Shown: piece by piece, positions 15,497 through 23,746 of the stretch
Position numbering within the stretch: position 1 is the stretch's first letter
Layout of the letters: each line of letters starts with the position of its first letter
NCBI RefSeq assembly: GCF_030954495.1
Contig: NZ_JAVHUW010000047.1
Location: 35,891 to 99,890 of the forward strand
DNA length: 64,000 bases
Direction of reading: 5' to 3'
Source: Candidatus Desulfosporosinus nitrosoreducens
GTDB lineage: Bacteria > Bacillota > Desulfitobacteriia > Desulfitobacteriales > Desulfitobacteriaceae
Translations under genes and position numbers: made by a program
The notes under the pieces: generated by a model
The model's input: the letters and a program-made list of their open reading frames with translations, nothing else
Databases searched by the model: none
Told to the model about the DNA's origin: nothing

Positions 15497-17614
15497 GTGG
15501 AACCGATTTTTGCCTTAGATATAGGAACTCGAATGGTCATGGGCTTGGTGATGACCAAAAACGAGGATCAGGGGTACGAGATTCTGGCAAGCGCTCACAC
15601 CGAACACCGTCAACGGGCCATGTATGACGGGCAGGTTCACGACGTGAATGAAGTAGCCAGAGCGGTGACCATAGTTAAGGAAATTCTTGAGAAAAAATTG
15701 GACCTTACTTTAAAGCAAGTGGCCGTTGCCGCTGCGGGCCGGGCTTTGCGCACGGAAGTTGCCGGCGCTGAGCGCCATGAGCTGTTTCCTGTGCGCTGGG
15801 AACGGGAAGACATCCTGGCCCTGGAACTGGAAGCAGTTCATCAAGCCCTGCGTCAGCTTCAAGCAGCGACGGAGAACAATGCGGATGATTATCATTGCGT
15901 TGGCTACAGTACCATTGCCCGCTGGAATGAAGAAGAGGAAATTTCCAATCTTATCGGGCAACGTGGCAAAAAGGCCAGAGTGTCGGTGATTGCCACTTTC
16001 CTGCCGAGGACGGTGGTGGATGGTTTGGTAGCCGTACTTGGCAACGTCGGGCTGGAAATGACAAGCCTGACTTTAGAGCCCATAGCGGCGGGCCAGGCCG
16101 CGATTCCGCATAATATGCGGCGCCTTAATCTGGCTCTCGTTGACGTAGGTGCGGGAACGGCTGACATTGCCCTGACACGTGAAGGCTCTTTTTTTGCCTA
16201 TGGCATGGTGCCTATGGCCGGGGACGAGGTCACAGAGGCAATTTGTGAGCACTATCTGCTTGACTTTAAGGTAGGAGAGAAGATCAAGCGCGATATAAAT
16301 AGTAAGACTCAGCTCAAGTTTACCGATTTTTTGGGGACAAAGATCGTCGCCAAAAAGGAAGAAGTTTTAGCGGTTATTCAAGCGACGGTTAATAAATTGG
16401 CGGAGAATATTGCCAAGGAAATTCTTAAATTGAATCAGACTGTCCCCCAGGCGATCATCTTGATTGGCGGAGGAAGTCTTACGCCGATGCTGCCGGAAAA
16501 GCTCTCTGAAACATTGGGTATTTCCCCAAAGCGGATAGGTATTCAGGTGAGGGAGCGCTTGGGAGACGTTCAAGGAGAAAAAGGGGTTAAGGGACCGGAA
16601 AGTATAACTCCGATTGGGATCGGGATTTCAGCCCTTGAAGGAACCGGGCTGCAGTACTATACCGTAACGGTAAACGAGATGCCGATCCCAATTTTTGAAG
16701 TACAGTTAACGACAGTTGCCGAGGCCCTGCTGGCCGCCGGCATACCTCCCCGTTCTTTTGTCGGGAAACCCGGGGCCGCTTTGACCTTTGAATGGAATCA
16801 GGATATGCGTATGATCAAAGGATCAATGGGTACCCCGGCGCAATTAACCGTGAACTCTCAGCCGGGCAGGTTCGAGCAGACTTTGCAGGATGGCGATCAT
16901 ATTCAATTTATGCCGGGTGTGTCGGGGAAAAACGCCCAGGCAACGGTGGAGGAAATTCTGCCCCCTTACGAGGGTAAATGGATTTCCTGGAACGGTCAGC
17001 GCGAAGAGTACCTGCCCCAGGTGCTGCTTGATAACCGTCTTTTAAAGAAAACGGATAAGATCGAAGACGGTTATAAATTGACTTACATTCCCAATCATGA
17101 CCTGCGCGATCTTCTCCAACAAAAGGAAGCCTTGCAGCAGAGGCCGGTATTGTCTCCCGAAAGCTTAACGGTTCAGATTAATGGGGAAGCGCGGGTCCTG
17201 GTTCTTAATCAGGAAATTTGGGTAAATGGCAGTCTTATTGAGGGCAATTGTCCGATTAAGAACGGAGATTTGATCGAGGTCCATTTGCAGCGGCGGACGG
17301 TTGGTGAGCTTTGTCTCCAGCCAAGGCCGATGACCTTTATCCTAAATGGTGAAGAAATTGAGTATCCGCCTCAAATCACAGAGATCCTTTTTCACGGCAG
17401 GCCGGTCGCCAAGAGCCAAGTGCTCGAAGATGGAATGGAGCTGAGAGTCAAAGGATATAAGCAAATGCCTATTCTTTCGGATTTGCTGCCTTTTGTCAAA
17501 TTTCCCGCTGAAGTGCCTCCCGGAACGAGCTTGAAATTGCAAGTTAATGGTCGGGATGCTGAGTTTACGACGATATTGCACCCCGGTGATCGGCTTTCCG
17601 CCAGCTTTGAGTAG
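15497..17614 (+). CDS. FtsA-like ASKHA protein with long C-terminal extension
   Basis: 705 residues, far longer than FtsA (about 420). Residues 1-350 have the actin-like fold: FALDIGTRMVMGL (phosphate 1), VDVGAGTADIALTREG (phosphate 2), LIGGGSLTPMLPEKL (adenosine motif). Residues from about 400 to 705 hold several short beta-rich segments with an NG turn (NGEARVLV, NGEEIEYP, NGRDAEFT), each ending in a GD or DG before a strand, suggesting tandem beta-grasp-like repeats. No clear amphipathic FtsA membrane helix at the end is seen. Start is GTG 15497 with AAAGAGGTG 6 bases upstream. FtsA-like by family; the role, whether division, sporulation or pilus (PilM-like), is not settled. Confidence 0.8.
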   Translation: MEPIFALDIGTRMVMGLVMTKNEDQGYEILASAHTEHRQRAMYDGQVHDVNEVARAVTIVKEILEKKLDLTLKQVAVAAAGRALRTEVAGAERHELFPVRWEREDILALELEAVHQALRQLQAATENNADDYHCVGYSTIARWNEEEEISNLIGQRGKKARVSVIATFLPRTVVDGLVAVLGNVGLEMTSLTLEPIAAGQAAIPHNMRRLNLALVDVGAGTADIALTREGSFFAYGMVPMAGDEVTEAICEHYLLDFKVGEKIKRDINSKTQLKFTDFLGTKIVAKKEEVLAVIQATVNKLAENIAKEILKLNQTVPQAIILIGGGSLTPMLPEKLSETLGISPKRIGIQVRERLGDVQGEKGVKGPESITPIGIGISALEGTGLQYYTVTVNEMPIPIFEVQLTTVAEALLAAGIPPRSFVGKPGAALTFEWNQDMRMIKGSMGTPAQLTVNSQPGRFEQTLQDGDHIQFMPGVSGKNAQATVEEILPPYEGKWISWNGQREEYLPQVLLDNRLLKKTDKIEDGYKLTYIPNHDLRDLLQQKEALQQRPVLSPESLTVQINGEARVLVLNQEIWVNGSLIEGNCPIKNGDLIEVHLQRRTVGELCLQPRPMTFILNGEEIEYPPQITEILFHGRPVAKSQVLEDGMELRVKGYKQMPILSDLLPFVKFPAEVPPGTSLKLQVNGRDAEFTTILHPGDRLSASFE

Positions 17615-17643
17615 AAGAGTGTTAAACTTAAGCAAATGACCCC

Positions 17644-17671
17644 TTGACATTCTTGCTTCAGGCCATAAAAT
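17644..17671 (+). promoter_or_regulatory. Sigma-A type promoter
   Basis: TTGACA at 17644-17649 and TAAAAT at 17666-17671 with a 16-bp spacer. It would start transcription close to the ribosome site of the gene at 17691, leaving a very short leader. Confidence 0.55.
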
Positions 17672-17690
17672 GGTAATGGAGGTGTTTATA

Positions 17691-17891
17691 ATGCTCTTTC
17701 AATGGTTAGTGGTGCTCATTGCAATTATTACATTGATAGTTACCTTGTATTCTGATGCCTTAACAGGTAAAAAGAAACACTCAAAGTATTTCCTAACGGT
17801 TCAAAAACCGGCGGGGAAAAAAGAACGCGAGGCCGAGATACCTGATTCCAACAAACACGATCGTTTTTTTGCAAAACTAAACAGCCTATAA
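17691..17891 (+). CDS. Small single-span membrane protein
   Basis: 66 residues, not recognised. One N-terminal hydrophobic segment (LFQWLVVLIAIITLIVTLY) then a charged, lysine-rich tail ending HDRFFAKLNSL, so N-anchored with the tail in the cytoplasm by the positive-inside rule. Start ATG 17691 with TGGAGGTG 7 bases before; earlier in-frame codons have no site. It has its own promoter and a good terminator, which supports it as a real gene. Confidence 0.65.
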   Translation: MLFQWLVVLIAIITLIVTLYSDALTGKKKHSKYFLTVQKPAGKKEREAEIPDSNKHDRFFAKLNSL

Positions 17892-17897
17892 AGTTTA

Positions 17898-17934
17898 ACA
17901 GATCCGGTGCAAACATCGGATCTGTCATATTTTT
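17898..17934 (+). terminator. Terminator
   Basis: ACAGATCCG at 17898-17906 pairs with CGGATCTGT at 17917-17925, followed by CATATTTTT. Confidence 0.85.
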
Positions 17935-17972
17935 CAGCACTATGCTTTAAAATCGCAAAACCTGGCTGGCCC

Positions 17973-18001
17973 TTGAGAACTTCAGAAATTACGGATATAA
18001 T
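17973..18001 (+). promoter_or_regulatory. Promoter of lgt
   Basis: TTGAGA at 17973-17978, a 17-bp spacer and TATAAT at 17996-18001. Confidence 0.7.
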
Positions 18002-18069
18002 AAAATGAAGTTTGGCCACATTTTCCCAACATATGGAAAACGGGAATTTAATCGAGTGGAGGAAACATA

Positions 18070-18864
18070 ATGCATCAATTTTGGTTTTTTATTGGTAGTT
18101 TTCCCATACGCGCTTACGGAACGCTTTTCGCTTTAGCTTTCATTCTGGGAGTCGGAGTTACCCTCTACTTCGTTAAAGCTGAAAAACGCGAAGAATACAT
18201 GGAAACTATGCTTGATTTAGCGCCTATTCTGCTTCTTTCAGGCTTAGTGGGCGCGCGCATCTGGCAAGTGTTTTTTTTCGATTGGGCGTTCTACAGCAAA
18301 AATCCGGGAGAAATCATTGCCATCTGGCATGGAGGACTTTCGATCCAAGGCGGCGTGGTTGGAGCCTTGTTGGCGGGAGGAGTCTATGTTTGGCGCAAAA
18401 AGTTACCTTTCTGGGACCTGGCGGATTTAGCGGCTCCCGGTCTTATGCTTGCCCAAGCTATCGGCAGGGATGCCAATCTGATGAATGGCGACGCTTTTGG
18501 CGGGCCAACGGGCGGAGATTTCGGCATCCTCTATCCTGTCGGGACAATAGCGCGCGATACCTTTGGCAATCAACCCCTTTGGCCTGCTGAAGTGTGGGAA
18601 GGACAAGCGGATGTTATTATTTTTGCCATCCTGGTGATCCTGAAACTTTGCAAATGGCCGTCGGGGACGATCTTCCTGCTCTATGTGATACTTTATAATC
18701 TTTCGAGGCTTTTCCTGGAGGGACTGAGAGGGGACAGCCCCAGGTTCCTGTTTCATTGGACGGCCGCGCAATGGAGCAGTGTGGCCGCAATTATCATTGC
18801 GCTGGTGTTATTGCTTTGGCGAGTGTGGAAAGATCGGAAACAAGGGACAGCGCTGGAGAAATAG
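18070..18864 (+). CDS. lgt: Prolipoprotein diacylglyceryl transferase
   Basis: 264 residues, about seven membrane segments. Transfers diacylglycerol from phosphatidylglycerol to the lipobox cysteine of prelipoproteins at the membrane. Visible: IRAYGTLFALAF near the N-terminus, HGGLSIQGGVVGALLAG, and the signature region AIGRDANLMNGDAFGGPT. The signature usually reads GRxGNFxNxExxG; here it is GRDANLMNGDAFG, so Gly, Phe and Glu positions differ while the key Arg and Asn remain. Downstream LSRLFLEGLRGDS is intact. GGAGGAAAC precedes ATG 18070. Serves lipoproteins such as ZnuA and the PLD-like protein in this window. Confidence 0.93.
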   Translation: MHQFWFFIGSFPIRAYGTLFALAFILGVGVTLYFVKAEKREEYMETMLDLAPILLLSGLVGARIWQVFFFDWAFYSKNPGEIIAIWHGGLSIQGGVVGALLAGGVYVWRKKLPFWDLADLAAPGLMLAQAIGRDANLMNGDAFGGPTGGDFGILYPVGTIARDTFGNQPLWPAEVWEGQADVIIFAILVILKLCKWPSGTIFLLYVILYNLSRLFLEGLRGDSPRFLFHWTAAQWSSVAAIIIALVLLLWRVWKDRKQGTALEK

Positions 18865-18881
18865 GCTGAGATTAGCCCTTT

Positions 18882-19310
18882 TTAACCCTTTTGAATCGTG
18901 CAAAAGGCGGTTTCTTCACTGCCCAGGATAAATTGAATAGCTTCTAAAGTCGCATTCTGTTTTTCGCGCGTACTTAAATGCTCCGGAATGACAAGATGTT
19001 CGACGATATCCGGCTGGACGGAGATTTCTACCCGTACCGGGGTACCGGAATATTCGAAGAGATACCTGTGAAGTTTTTTCTCATTGACGATTAAGCTTCC
19101 CCGGCCATAGGTAGCATGGTTTAAGACTTGAAAAGCGTCAAGAGCGCAGGAATGGGTTTGTGCCGTCACCATCAGTTCCGTGCCGGGTGTAGGCCTGATT
19201 CCCAATTCACGCATGGCAATTTGGGCAACCCTGTAACCCAGGGAAATTTGCGGACAAGTATGTCCGTGAAAATCAATAACTTGTTCCCAAGGAGTTTTTT
19301 CGACACACAT
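18882..19310 (-). CDS. FmdE family protein
   Basis: 142 residues: the FmdE domain, first seen in formylmethanofuran dehydrogenase operons but widespread in anaerobic bacteria. Motifs FHGHTCPQISLGYRVA near residue 15 and HSCALDAFQVLNHATYGRG near residue 55 carry conserved His and Cys residues that bind a metal. The C-terminal zinc-ribbon of longer FmdE proteins is absent. Start ATG 19310 with AAAGGAGG 9 bases before. Convergent with lgt. Its role in a bacterium without methanofuran is unknown; a link with molybdenum or tungsten enzymes is often guessed. Confidence 0.85.
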   Translation of the reverse strand: MCVEKTPWEQVIDFHGHTCPQISLGYRVAQIAMRELGIRPTPGTELMVTAQTHSCALDAFQVLNHATYGRGSLIVNEKKLHRYLFEYSGTPVRVEISVQPDIVEHLVIPEHLSTREKQNATLEAIQFILGSEETAFCTIQKG

Positions 19311-19484
19311 AAAGTCTGCCTCCTTTGCAGTCACTGTCAGAGAGTCTGGTTTGGCCGAAGGCTTGCTTCGGTTTTCTCTGCTTGAGGTTATTGTATATCC
19401 GGGAAGATTAAATGAAAAGAGTTTGGTTTATATTTATATTTCCAAACTTTAATTGCAGGAATTTTCAATCAAGAAATAGAAAGT

Positions 19485-19516
19485 AGAGGGAAATCTCTAA
19501 GCTGAGACTTCCCTCT
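19485..19516 (-). terminator. Hairpin downstream of the TIGR04086 gene
   Basis: AGAGGGAA at 19485-19492 pairs with TTCCCTCT at 19509-19516; an inner TCTCT/AGA extends it. Minus-strand tail ACTTTCTATTTCTT is moderately U-rich. Confidence 0.6.
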
Positions 19517-19562
19517 CTTAATCAAGATTTATAATCGTCAACGAATATAAAACCTCCGGAGT

Positions 19563-19928
19563 TTACGGCAGCATCACTCCAATAATTCCTCCGATTCCGC
19601 CCGCTACTAAAGCTATTATTGTTTTTTCCCCCATCCGCAACCATGATGGTGAATCAGACCAGAGAACCGCTGACAGGACCAGAACGACAAGAACCAGGCC
19701 AAGTCCGACGGCGAGTCCGTAATATAAACCTTTGGTACCGGCTTGGTGGGCGGTGATAAAGGATGCAACGAAAACGCTGAGGCCAAAGATAATGTTAAGA
19801 TAGAGATCCGATTCGGGAAGAGATGTGTAAGCAAGCACGATGCCCAGGAGTAGGGATAGTAACAGTGCCAGGACAGTTGCCAGGAGAATTCCTTTTAAAA
19901 TCAGATTTAACTGAAAGGATTTAGCCAT
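19563..19928 (-). CDS. TIGR04086 family membrane protein
   Basis: 121 residues with four membrane segments and glycines at the end (VAGGIGGIIGVMLP), the typical pattern of the TIGR04086 family of small Firmicute membrane proteins of unknown function, seen in spore-forming clostridia. AAAGGAGGG lies upstream of ATG 19928. Divergent from panB, with about 100 bases between the two starts. Confidence 0.75.
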   Translation of the reverse strand: MAKSFQLNLILKGILLATVLALLLSLLLGIVLAYTSLPESDLYLNIIFGLSVFVASFITAHQAGTKGLYYGLAVGLGLVLVVLVLSAVLWSDSPSWLRMGEKTIIALVAGGIGGIIGVMLP

Positions 19929-20031
19929 AGTATCCCTCCTTTAATTGATAACTACCTATGCCTTATTTGCCAAGAGTATGACAACACCTTGAAATAAAGC
20001 CAATAATAATTATTTGGGGAGGAATTGTGTC

Positions 20032-20865
20032 ATGAAAAAATCGATTCCTGATTTTGAACGGATGAAACAGGCCGGGGAGAAAATTAGTATGTTGACAGCC
20101 TATGATTATCCTTCCGCTAAATTGGTGGAAGCCGCTGAAGTAGATACAATCCTGGTCGGGGATTCTTTAGGTATGGTGGTTTTGGGGTATGATTCAACCG
20201 TTCCGGTGACGATGGAGGAAATGCTCCACCATACGAAGGCCGTGCGGCGCGGAGCACCTCAAACCTTTGTGATTACGGATATGCCCTTTCTGAGTTATGC
20301 CTCCCTGGACCTGGCTGTGGCCAATGCGGGCAGGCTGATCAAAGAGGGCGGAGCAGATGCTGTGAAACTTGAAGGAGGGAGTTCCCTGGCCCCTATTGTG
20401 CAGGCCCTCACTCGAATCGGCATACCTGTGGTTGGACATATTGGCCTTACTCCTCAAACAGCAGGTCAGCTTGGCGGCTTTAAAGTTCAGGGACGGGATG
20501 TGGAGAGTGCCAAGCAATTGACCCTGGATGCCCGGGCAATTGAGCAGGCAGGTGCTTTCTTGCTGGTGCTTGAGGCCATACCAAGGCAGCTGGCGGGGCA
20601 CATTACTTCCGGCCTGACAATTCCTACTATTGGAATTGGCGCCGGACTGGATTGTGATGGCCAAGTTTTGGTTTACCATGACATTTTAGGCCTTTTCGAG
20701 CGCTTTAAGCCAAAATTTGTTAAACAGTATGCTCAATTGGGGCGCGAAGCTGTTGAGGCGATTCAGTCCTATAATCGAGAAGTTAAAGACGGCAGTTTTC
20801 CAACAGAGGAACATACTTTTGGATTAGCGGACGGAGTAATTCAAAAACTTTACGGGGATAAGTGA
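20032..20865 (+). CDS. panB: 3-methyl-2-oxobutanoate hydroxymethyltransferase
   Basis: 277 residues. First committed step of pantothenate (CoA) synthesis: transfers hydroxymethyl from methylene-tetrahydrofolate to alpha-ketoisovalerate. Motifs: [36 protein letters not shown] (Mg-binding Asp), [15 protein letters not shown], and [21 protein letters not shown]. Start ATG 20032 with GGGGAGGA 9 bases before. panC and panD are not adjacent, so the pathway is split or completed elsewhere. Confidence 0.95.
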   Translation: MKKSIPDFERMKQAGEKISMLTAYDYPSAKLVEAAEVDTILVGDSLGMVVLGYDSTVPVTMEEMLHHTKAVRRGAPQTFVITDMPFLSYASLDLAVANAGRLIKEGGADAVKLEGGSSLAPIVQALTRIGIPVVGHIGLTPQTAGQLGGFKVQGRDVESAKQLTLDARAIEQAGAFLLVLEAIPRQLAGHITSGLTIPTIGIGAGLDCDGQVLVYHDILGLFERFKPKFVKQYAQLGREAVEAIQSYNREVKDGSFPTEEHTFGLADGVIQKLYGDK

Positions 20866-20933
20866 TTTTTTTATAAATTCATTAAAACTTAACATTTAAA
20901 AACAAATTATTGTCTGGCTTTTTGTTTAAAATT

Positions 20934-20942
20934 TGCTATAAT
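20934..20942 (+). promoter_or_regulatory. Extended -10 promoter
   Basis: TGCTATAAT at 20934-20942 fits TGnTATAAT, in a very AT-rich stretch upstream of the gene at 20994. Confidence 0.55.
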
Positions 20943-20993
20943 ATAAATTATTCTTTAGCCATTCAATAATTATTGTGGAAGGATGGACCAGCT

Positions 20994-21449
20994 TTGAGAT
21001 TAAAGGAAAAAACGCATAGAAAATTTGTGGAATTCTTTGAGAAGATTTCTAGTATGTATCAAGGGCAAGATTTCGAGTTAGCATATTCAGATATTCAAAG
21101 AGAAACGGGGGCTGCGAGTGTAACCTTAAAACGTGCCATTCAAGCTTTGGCGGAAGATGGCGTGCTGGAAGTTAATCCTGGCCGAAATTCCAGGTACGCG
21201 CGTTTTCGCTACCTTTTAGCTCCGCAAAAGACTGAGGATGCAGCGGAACTTTCCTCCGGAGAAAAGCAGGTCCCTGAAGATTTAGAGCAGGATGAGAGAC
21301 AAACTGATTGTGACGGAATTAAAGACAACGTTCTGGAGCTTTTGCAACTTGTCGACCATCTTCGCCGCCGTGTACGCAATCAGGAAATGTCCATCGCTTT
21401 ATTGCAGGATAGATTGGCGGAAATTGAGGATAAAGTGCGAAAACGATAA
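20994..21449 (+). CDS. Putative winged-helix protein with coiled-coil tail
   Basis: 151 residues, no named family recognised. Residues 1-75 look like a GntR-type winged helix: EKTHRKFVEFFEKI, then DIQRETGAASVTLKRAIQALAEDGVLEVNPG as the helix-turn-helix and wing. A charged linker follows, then a leucine/isoleucine heptad stretch (NVLELLQLVDHLRRRV to the end) likely to form a coiled coil for dimerisation. No effector domain. Start taken as TTG 20994 with GGAAGG upstream; TTG 20973 is also open. Sits directly before the 6S RNA gene. Confidence 0.6.
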   Translation: MRLKEKTHRKFVEFFEKISSMYQGQDFELAYSDIQRETGAASVTLKRAIQALAEDGVLEVNPGRNSRYARFRYLLAPQKTEDAAELSSGEKQVPEDLEQDERQTDCDGIKDNVLELLQLVDHLRRRVRNQEMSIALLQDRLAEIEDKVRKR

Positions 21450-21486
21450 TTTCCAAGCATTTGCTAGAGATTTTTTTTACCTATGG

Positions 21487-21495
21487 TGATATAAT
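21487..21495 (+). promoter_or_regulatory. Extended -10 promoter of the 6S RNA
   Basis: TGATATAAT at 21487-21495 (TGnTATAAT). Transcription would start near 21502, just before the paired 5' strand of the RNA. Confidence 0.65.
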
Positions 21496-21501
21496 AAAAA
21501 T

Positions 21502-21676
21502 ACAGCCTGCCTTGTGCGTAGAGATTATCATGGTTTTGATCCTATTAAGTGACACGGGAATCAAATGCCATGTTAGTACAGCAAGCCCTTTGACTAGGGA
21601 AGTTGGAAAGCATGGACTAGGTGCCCACCTGCGAAAGCGGGGTCAGAAACCTGAAGTCTTACGGCAAGTTGGGGGA
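21502..21676 (+). ncRNA. ssrS: 6S RNA (RNA polymerase regulator)
   Basis: A gene-free 230-base stretch with its own promoter and terminator. The 5' strand CTTGTGCGTAGAG (from about 21511) pairs with the 3' strand CTTACGGCAAG (ending about 21668) through CTTG/CAAG and CGTA/TACG, giving the closing stem. Inside lie TGCCCACC and CCTGCGAAAGCGGGG, motifs I associate with Firmicute and cyanobacterial 6S RNAs, and local hairpins such as GCCCTTTGACTAGGG. 6S RNA mimics an open promoter and holds the sigma-70 type holoenzyme in stationary phase. A search with the Rfam RF00013 model would settle it. Confidence 0.75.
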
Positions 21677-21711
21677 GGGTAGGGAGAAGTTCCTACCCTT
21701 GTTATTATTAA
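21677..21711 (+). terminator. Terminator of the 6S RNA
   Basis: GGGTAGG at 21677-21683 pairs with CCTACCC at 21692-21698, followed by TTGTTATTATT. Confidence 0.8.
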
Positions 21712-21722
21712 GGGGTGTGTTT

Positions 21723-22346
21723 ATGACTAAGATAATTTTAACTCGTCATGGTCAGACCTTATGGAACATTGAGGGACGTGTGCAGGGGCGGCTGGATTCT
21801 CCGCTTACGGAAAAAGGCTTGCTTCAGGCTCGTTCTCTAGCTCATAGACTTAAGAACGAAGGGATTCAGCACATATACTCCAGCGACGCTCCCAGGGCCC
21901 GGGGAACGGCGGATGAGATCAGGCGGGCGCTTAGTTTGGCTGCTTTGCATGTAAACCCGGCTTTGCGGGAATTTTCCTTTGGCGATTGGGAAGGGCAGGT
22001 CTGGGGTGAGTTGCGGGAGACCTATCCGGAGGTTTTCCAGGTTTGGGATGTTTCTCCTCATTTGGTGACGGCCCCCAATGGCGAAAACATGGAAATGGTA
22101 CTTAAGCGCTCCTGGGATTTTTTACAACAGATTATTAGGACTCATGCGGGGGAAACTGTTTGCTTAGTCACCCATGGTTTAACCCTGAAACTTTTAGTGA
22201 CGAAGGCTTTAGGCTTGGAGATTTGTGATTGGGCTCAAACCCCTTGGCAGCACAATACTGCTTTGAATATTTTTGCAGTCGATGGTCAGGAATGGAAGCC
22301 GGAGCTGGTAGGAGATTGTCAGCACTTGGAAAACATAGATTTATAA
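21723..22346 (+). CDS. Histidine phosphatase / phosphoglycerate mutase family
   Basis: 207 residues. The RHG motif in ILTRHGQTLWN holds the phospho-accepting His; the second His is in VTHGLTLKLL near residue 150, and EFSFGDWEGQ carries the catalytic acid. Cofactor-dependent mutase-like fold, but most small members of this size are phosphatases (CobC, PhoE or GpmB-like), so the substrate is open. Start ATG 21723 with AAGGGGTG upstream; longer readings run into the 6S RNA. Ends at a strong terminator preceded by two tandem palindromes. Confidence 0.88.
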   Translation: MTKIILTRHGQTLWNIEGRVQGRLDSPLTEKGLLQARSLAHRLKNEGIQHIYSSDAPRARGTADEIRRALSLAALHVNPALREFSFGDWEGQVWGELRETYPEVFQVWDVSPHLVTAPNGENMEMVLKRSWDFLQQIIRTHAGETVCLVTHGLTLKLLVTKALGLEICDWAQTPWQHNTALNIFAVDGQEWKPELVGDCQHLENIDL

Positions 22347-22361
22347 TCATCATTATCCAGG

Positions 22362-22389
22362 GGACGTATACGTTAGGACGTATACGTTA
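22362..22389. repeat. Two tandem 14-bp repeats, each with a palindrome
   Basis: GGACGTATACGTTA occurs at 22362-22375 and again at 22376-22389 without gap. Each copy contains the perfect 10-bp palindrome ACGTATACGT. It lies between two convergent genes, immediately before the terminator stem. Confidence 0.9.
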
Positions 22390-22425
22390 AAAAAGCCACC
22401 CGGCTCTGCTAGGGTGGCTTTTTTT
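22389..22425. terminator. Bidirectional terminator
   Basis: GCCACCC and GGGTGGC arms flanked by A6 on the left and T7 on the right (22389-22425), so it can end transcription from both sides. Confidence 0.9.
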
Positions 22426-22436
22426 ATGGCGATTAG

Positions 22437-22564
22437 ATTTTATCCGCCGGCTAATCCGCGCTGAGACTCCCGCTTTGGCAAGCGCGGAGTCTTAGCGCGG
22501 ATTGGTTCCCGTATAAGTGCGACTAAGCTTCAGAGGGGGTTAAAACTCCGCCTGAATCAAGTCT
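22437..22564 (+). repeat. Dispersed double-hairpin element, copy 1
   Basis: 128 bp that match 54498-54624 at about three quarters of positions, same orientation. The first part folds into a long hairpin (AATCCGCGCT at about 22452-22461 against AGCGCGGATT at about 22494-22503) with loop TGGC. The second part, from GCGACTAAG to CAAGTCT, folds as GACT..TTCAG..GGTTAAAACTCC..CTGAA..AGTC. Two base pairs in the first stem differ from copy 2 on both sides, so pairing is kept. It has no coding sequence. Likely a palindromic mobile element of the REP/MITE kind; no transposase in the window. Confidence 0.8.
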
Positions 22565-22574
22565 TCTTGATAGA

Positions 22575-23600
22575 TCAGGGTTTGCTCTTTTCCCAATCCT
22601 GCTGAAACATTTGGGTTAATTTCGCCGAGGCGGCAGGTGAAGGTACGGTAATGGAAAGCTCGTGATCGACTACGAAACAATAGCGTGTCCACTCGGAGCT
22701 GCTCATCAGGAAGGAGCTGCCGTCAATAATCGCCAGACGAATTCCCAGGGATGTTTGCTGGGGATAGTAGCGAATGGTTATCTTCCCGCTCGCTTTTAGC
22801 TTTTCCAAGGTAACGGGTGTTTGTGTGGCCACACTGGAATCAACGATAATTCGAACATCGCGTCCTTTTCCGGCGGCATCAAGCAGGGCTTGAACCACAT
22901 CCGGTTCGGTAATCTCCGAGTTCTCGATCCAAATTGATTTAGTGCTGCTGGAAATCTGTTCGAGCAGCTGTTGCTTTACATTGGCGTTGGTGGCCAGGGT
23001 AATGTTGTCCTCAGGAAGAGTTGTGGTTTTTGGCACATTTAAAGGAAAGGTTGTTGTGAACTCCCAATCTTTAGAGTAGAGGCTTGCGGCTTTCCAGGCC
23101 GATTTCCCGGACAGTTCTATTGCCAGGTCGTGAGCTTGAAACCCTTTGGCGGTCCATGAAGGTCCGGAGATAAGCGCTTTGTCCTGGTCAACAATTAAGA
23201 GTTTCGCATGATCGCTTTGTCCCTTTTGCGCCGGATAATACTGAACGGAAACATTTTGACTTTTTAATTGGTCCAGTGTTGCCCAGTTCGGCTTTTGCCA
23301 TTGATCCAGCAGGATGCGTACATCAAGACCTGCATGGGATTTATCAAGCAAGAGCTGAATAAGGCGGGGATCGTCAAACTCAAATTGTTCAATATAGATG
23401 GAAGACTGAGCTGCTTGGATCAGGCTCAAGGTGCGGTTATAAATGGCATCGTTATCCAAAAACAGTGCCTCAGGGGAGAGACTGGAAGTTGGAGCAGGTT
23501 TGGCAAAGGGTTTAGGAACTTTAATCGTACATCCGTTTAAAAACAGTAAACTGAGCAATAAAAAAAATGACGTAATTAAGTAGAAACTTCGCTTCGGCAT
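22575..23600 (-). CDS. PLD-like lipoprotein with one intact HKD motif
   Basis: 341 residues. Signal peptide with lipobox FLNGC near residue 24, so lipid-anchored outside the cell. Two phospholipase-D-like halves: the first has the full HxKxxxxD motif in SDHAKLLIVDQDKALISG; in the second the equivalent segment is GIRLAIIDGSSFLMSSS, with His and Lys replaced by Gly and Arg. PLD enzymes usually need both motifs from one or two chains, so this protein would be inactive, a homodimer using the intact half, or not a phosphodiesterase. ATG 23600 has GGGAGA about 10 bases upstream and begins the signal peptide; an earlier in-frame ATG exists without a site. Confidence 0.8.
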   Translation of the reverse strand: MPKRSFYLITSFFLLLSLLFLNGCTIKVPKPFAKPAPTSSLSPEALFLDNDAIYNRTLSLIQAAQSSIYIEQFEFDDPRLIQLLLDKSHAGLDVRILLDQWQKPNWATLDQLKSQNVSVQYYPAQKGQSDHAKLLIVDQDKALISGPSWTAKGFQAHDLAIELSGKSAWKAASLYSKDWEFTTTFPLNVPKTTTLPEDNITLATNANVKQQLLEQISSSTKSIWIENSEITEPDVVQALLDAAGKGRDVRIIVDSSVATQTPVTLEKLKASGKITIRYYPQQTSLGIRLAIIDGSSFLMSSSEWTRYCFVVDHELSITVPSPAASAKLTQMFQQDWEKSKP

Positions 23601-23746
23601 GTCACTTATTTCTCCCAAGGTCCAAAATATTGTTTTCATTATAACACATGTATCTGAAAGGTTAAAAGGATTGGAAAGGCATAACCCTGAGAAGTTTTTC
23701 ATAAGAATGGGCAAATGGGTTTAACTCTGGGAAAGGGCATGGGGTT

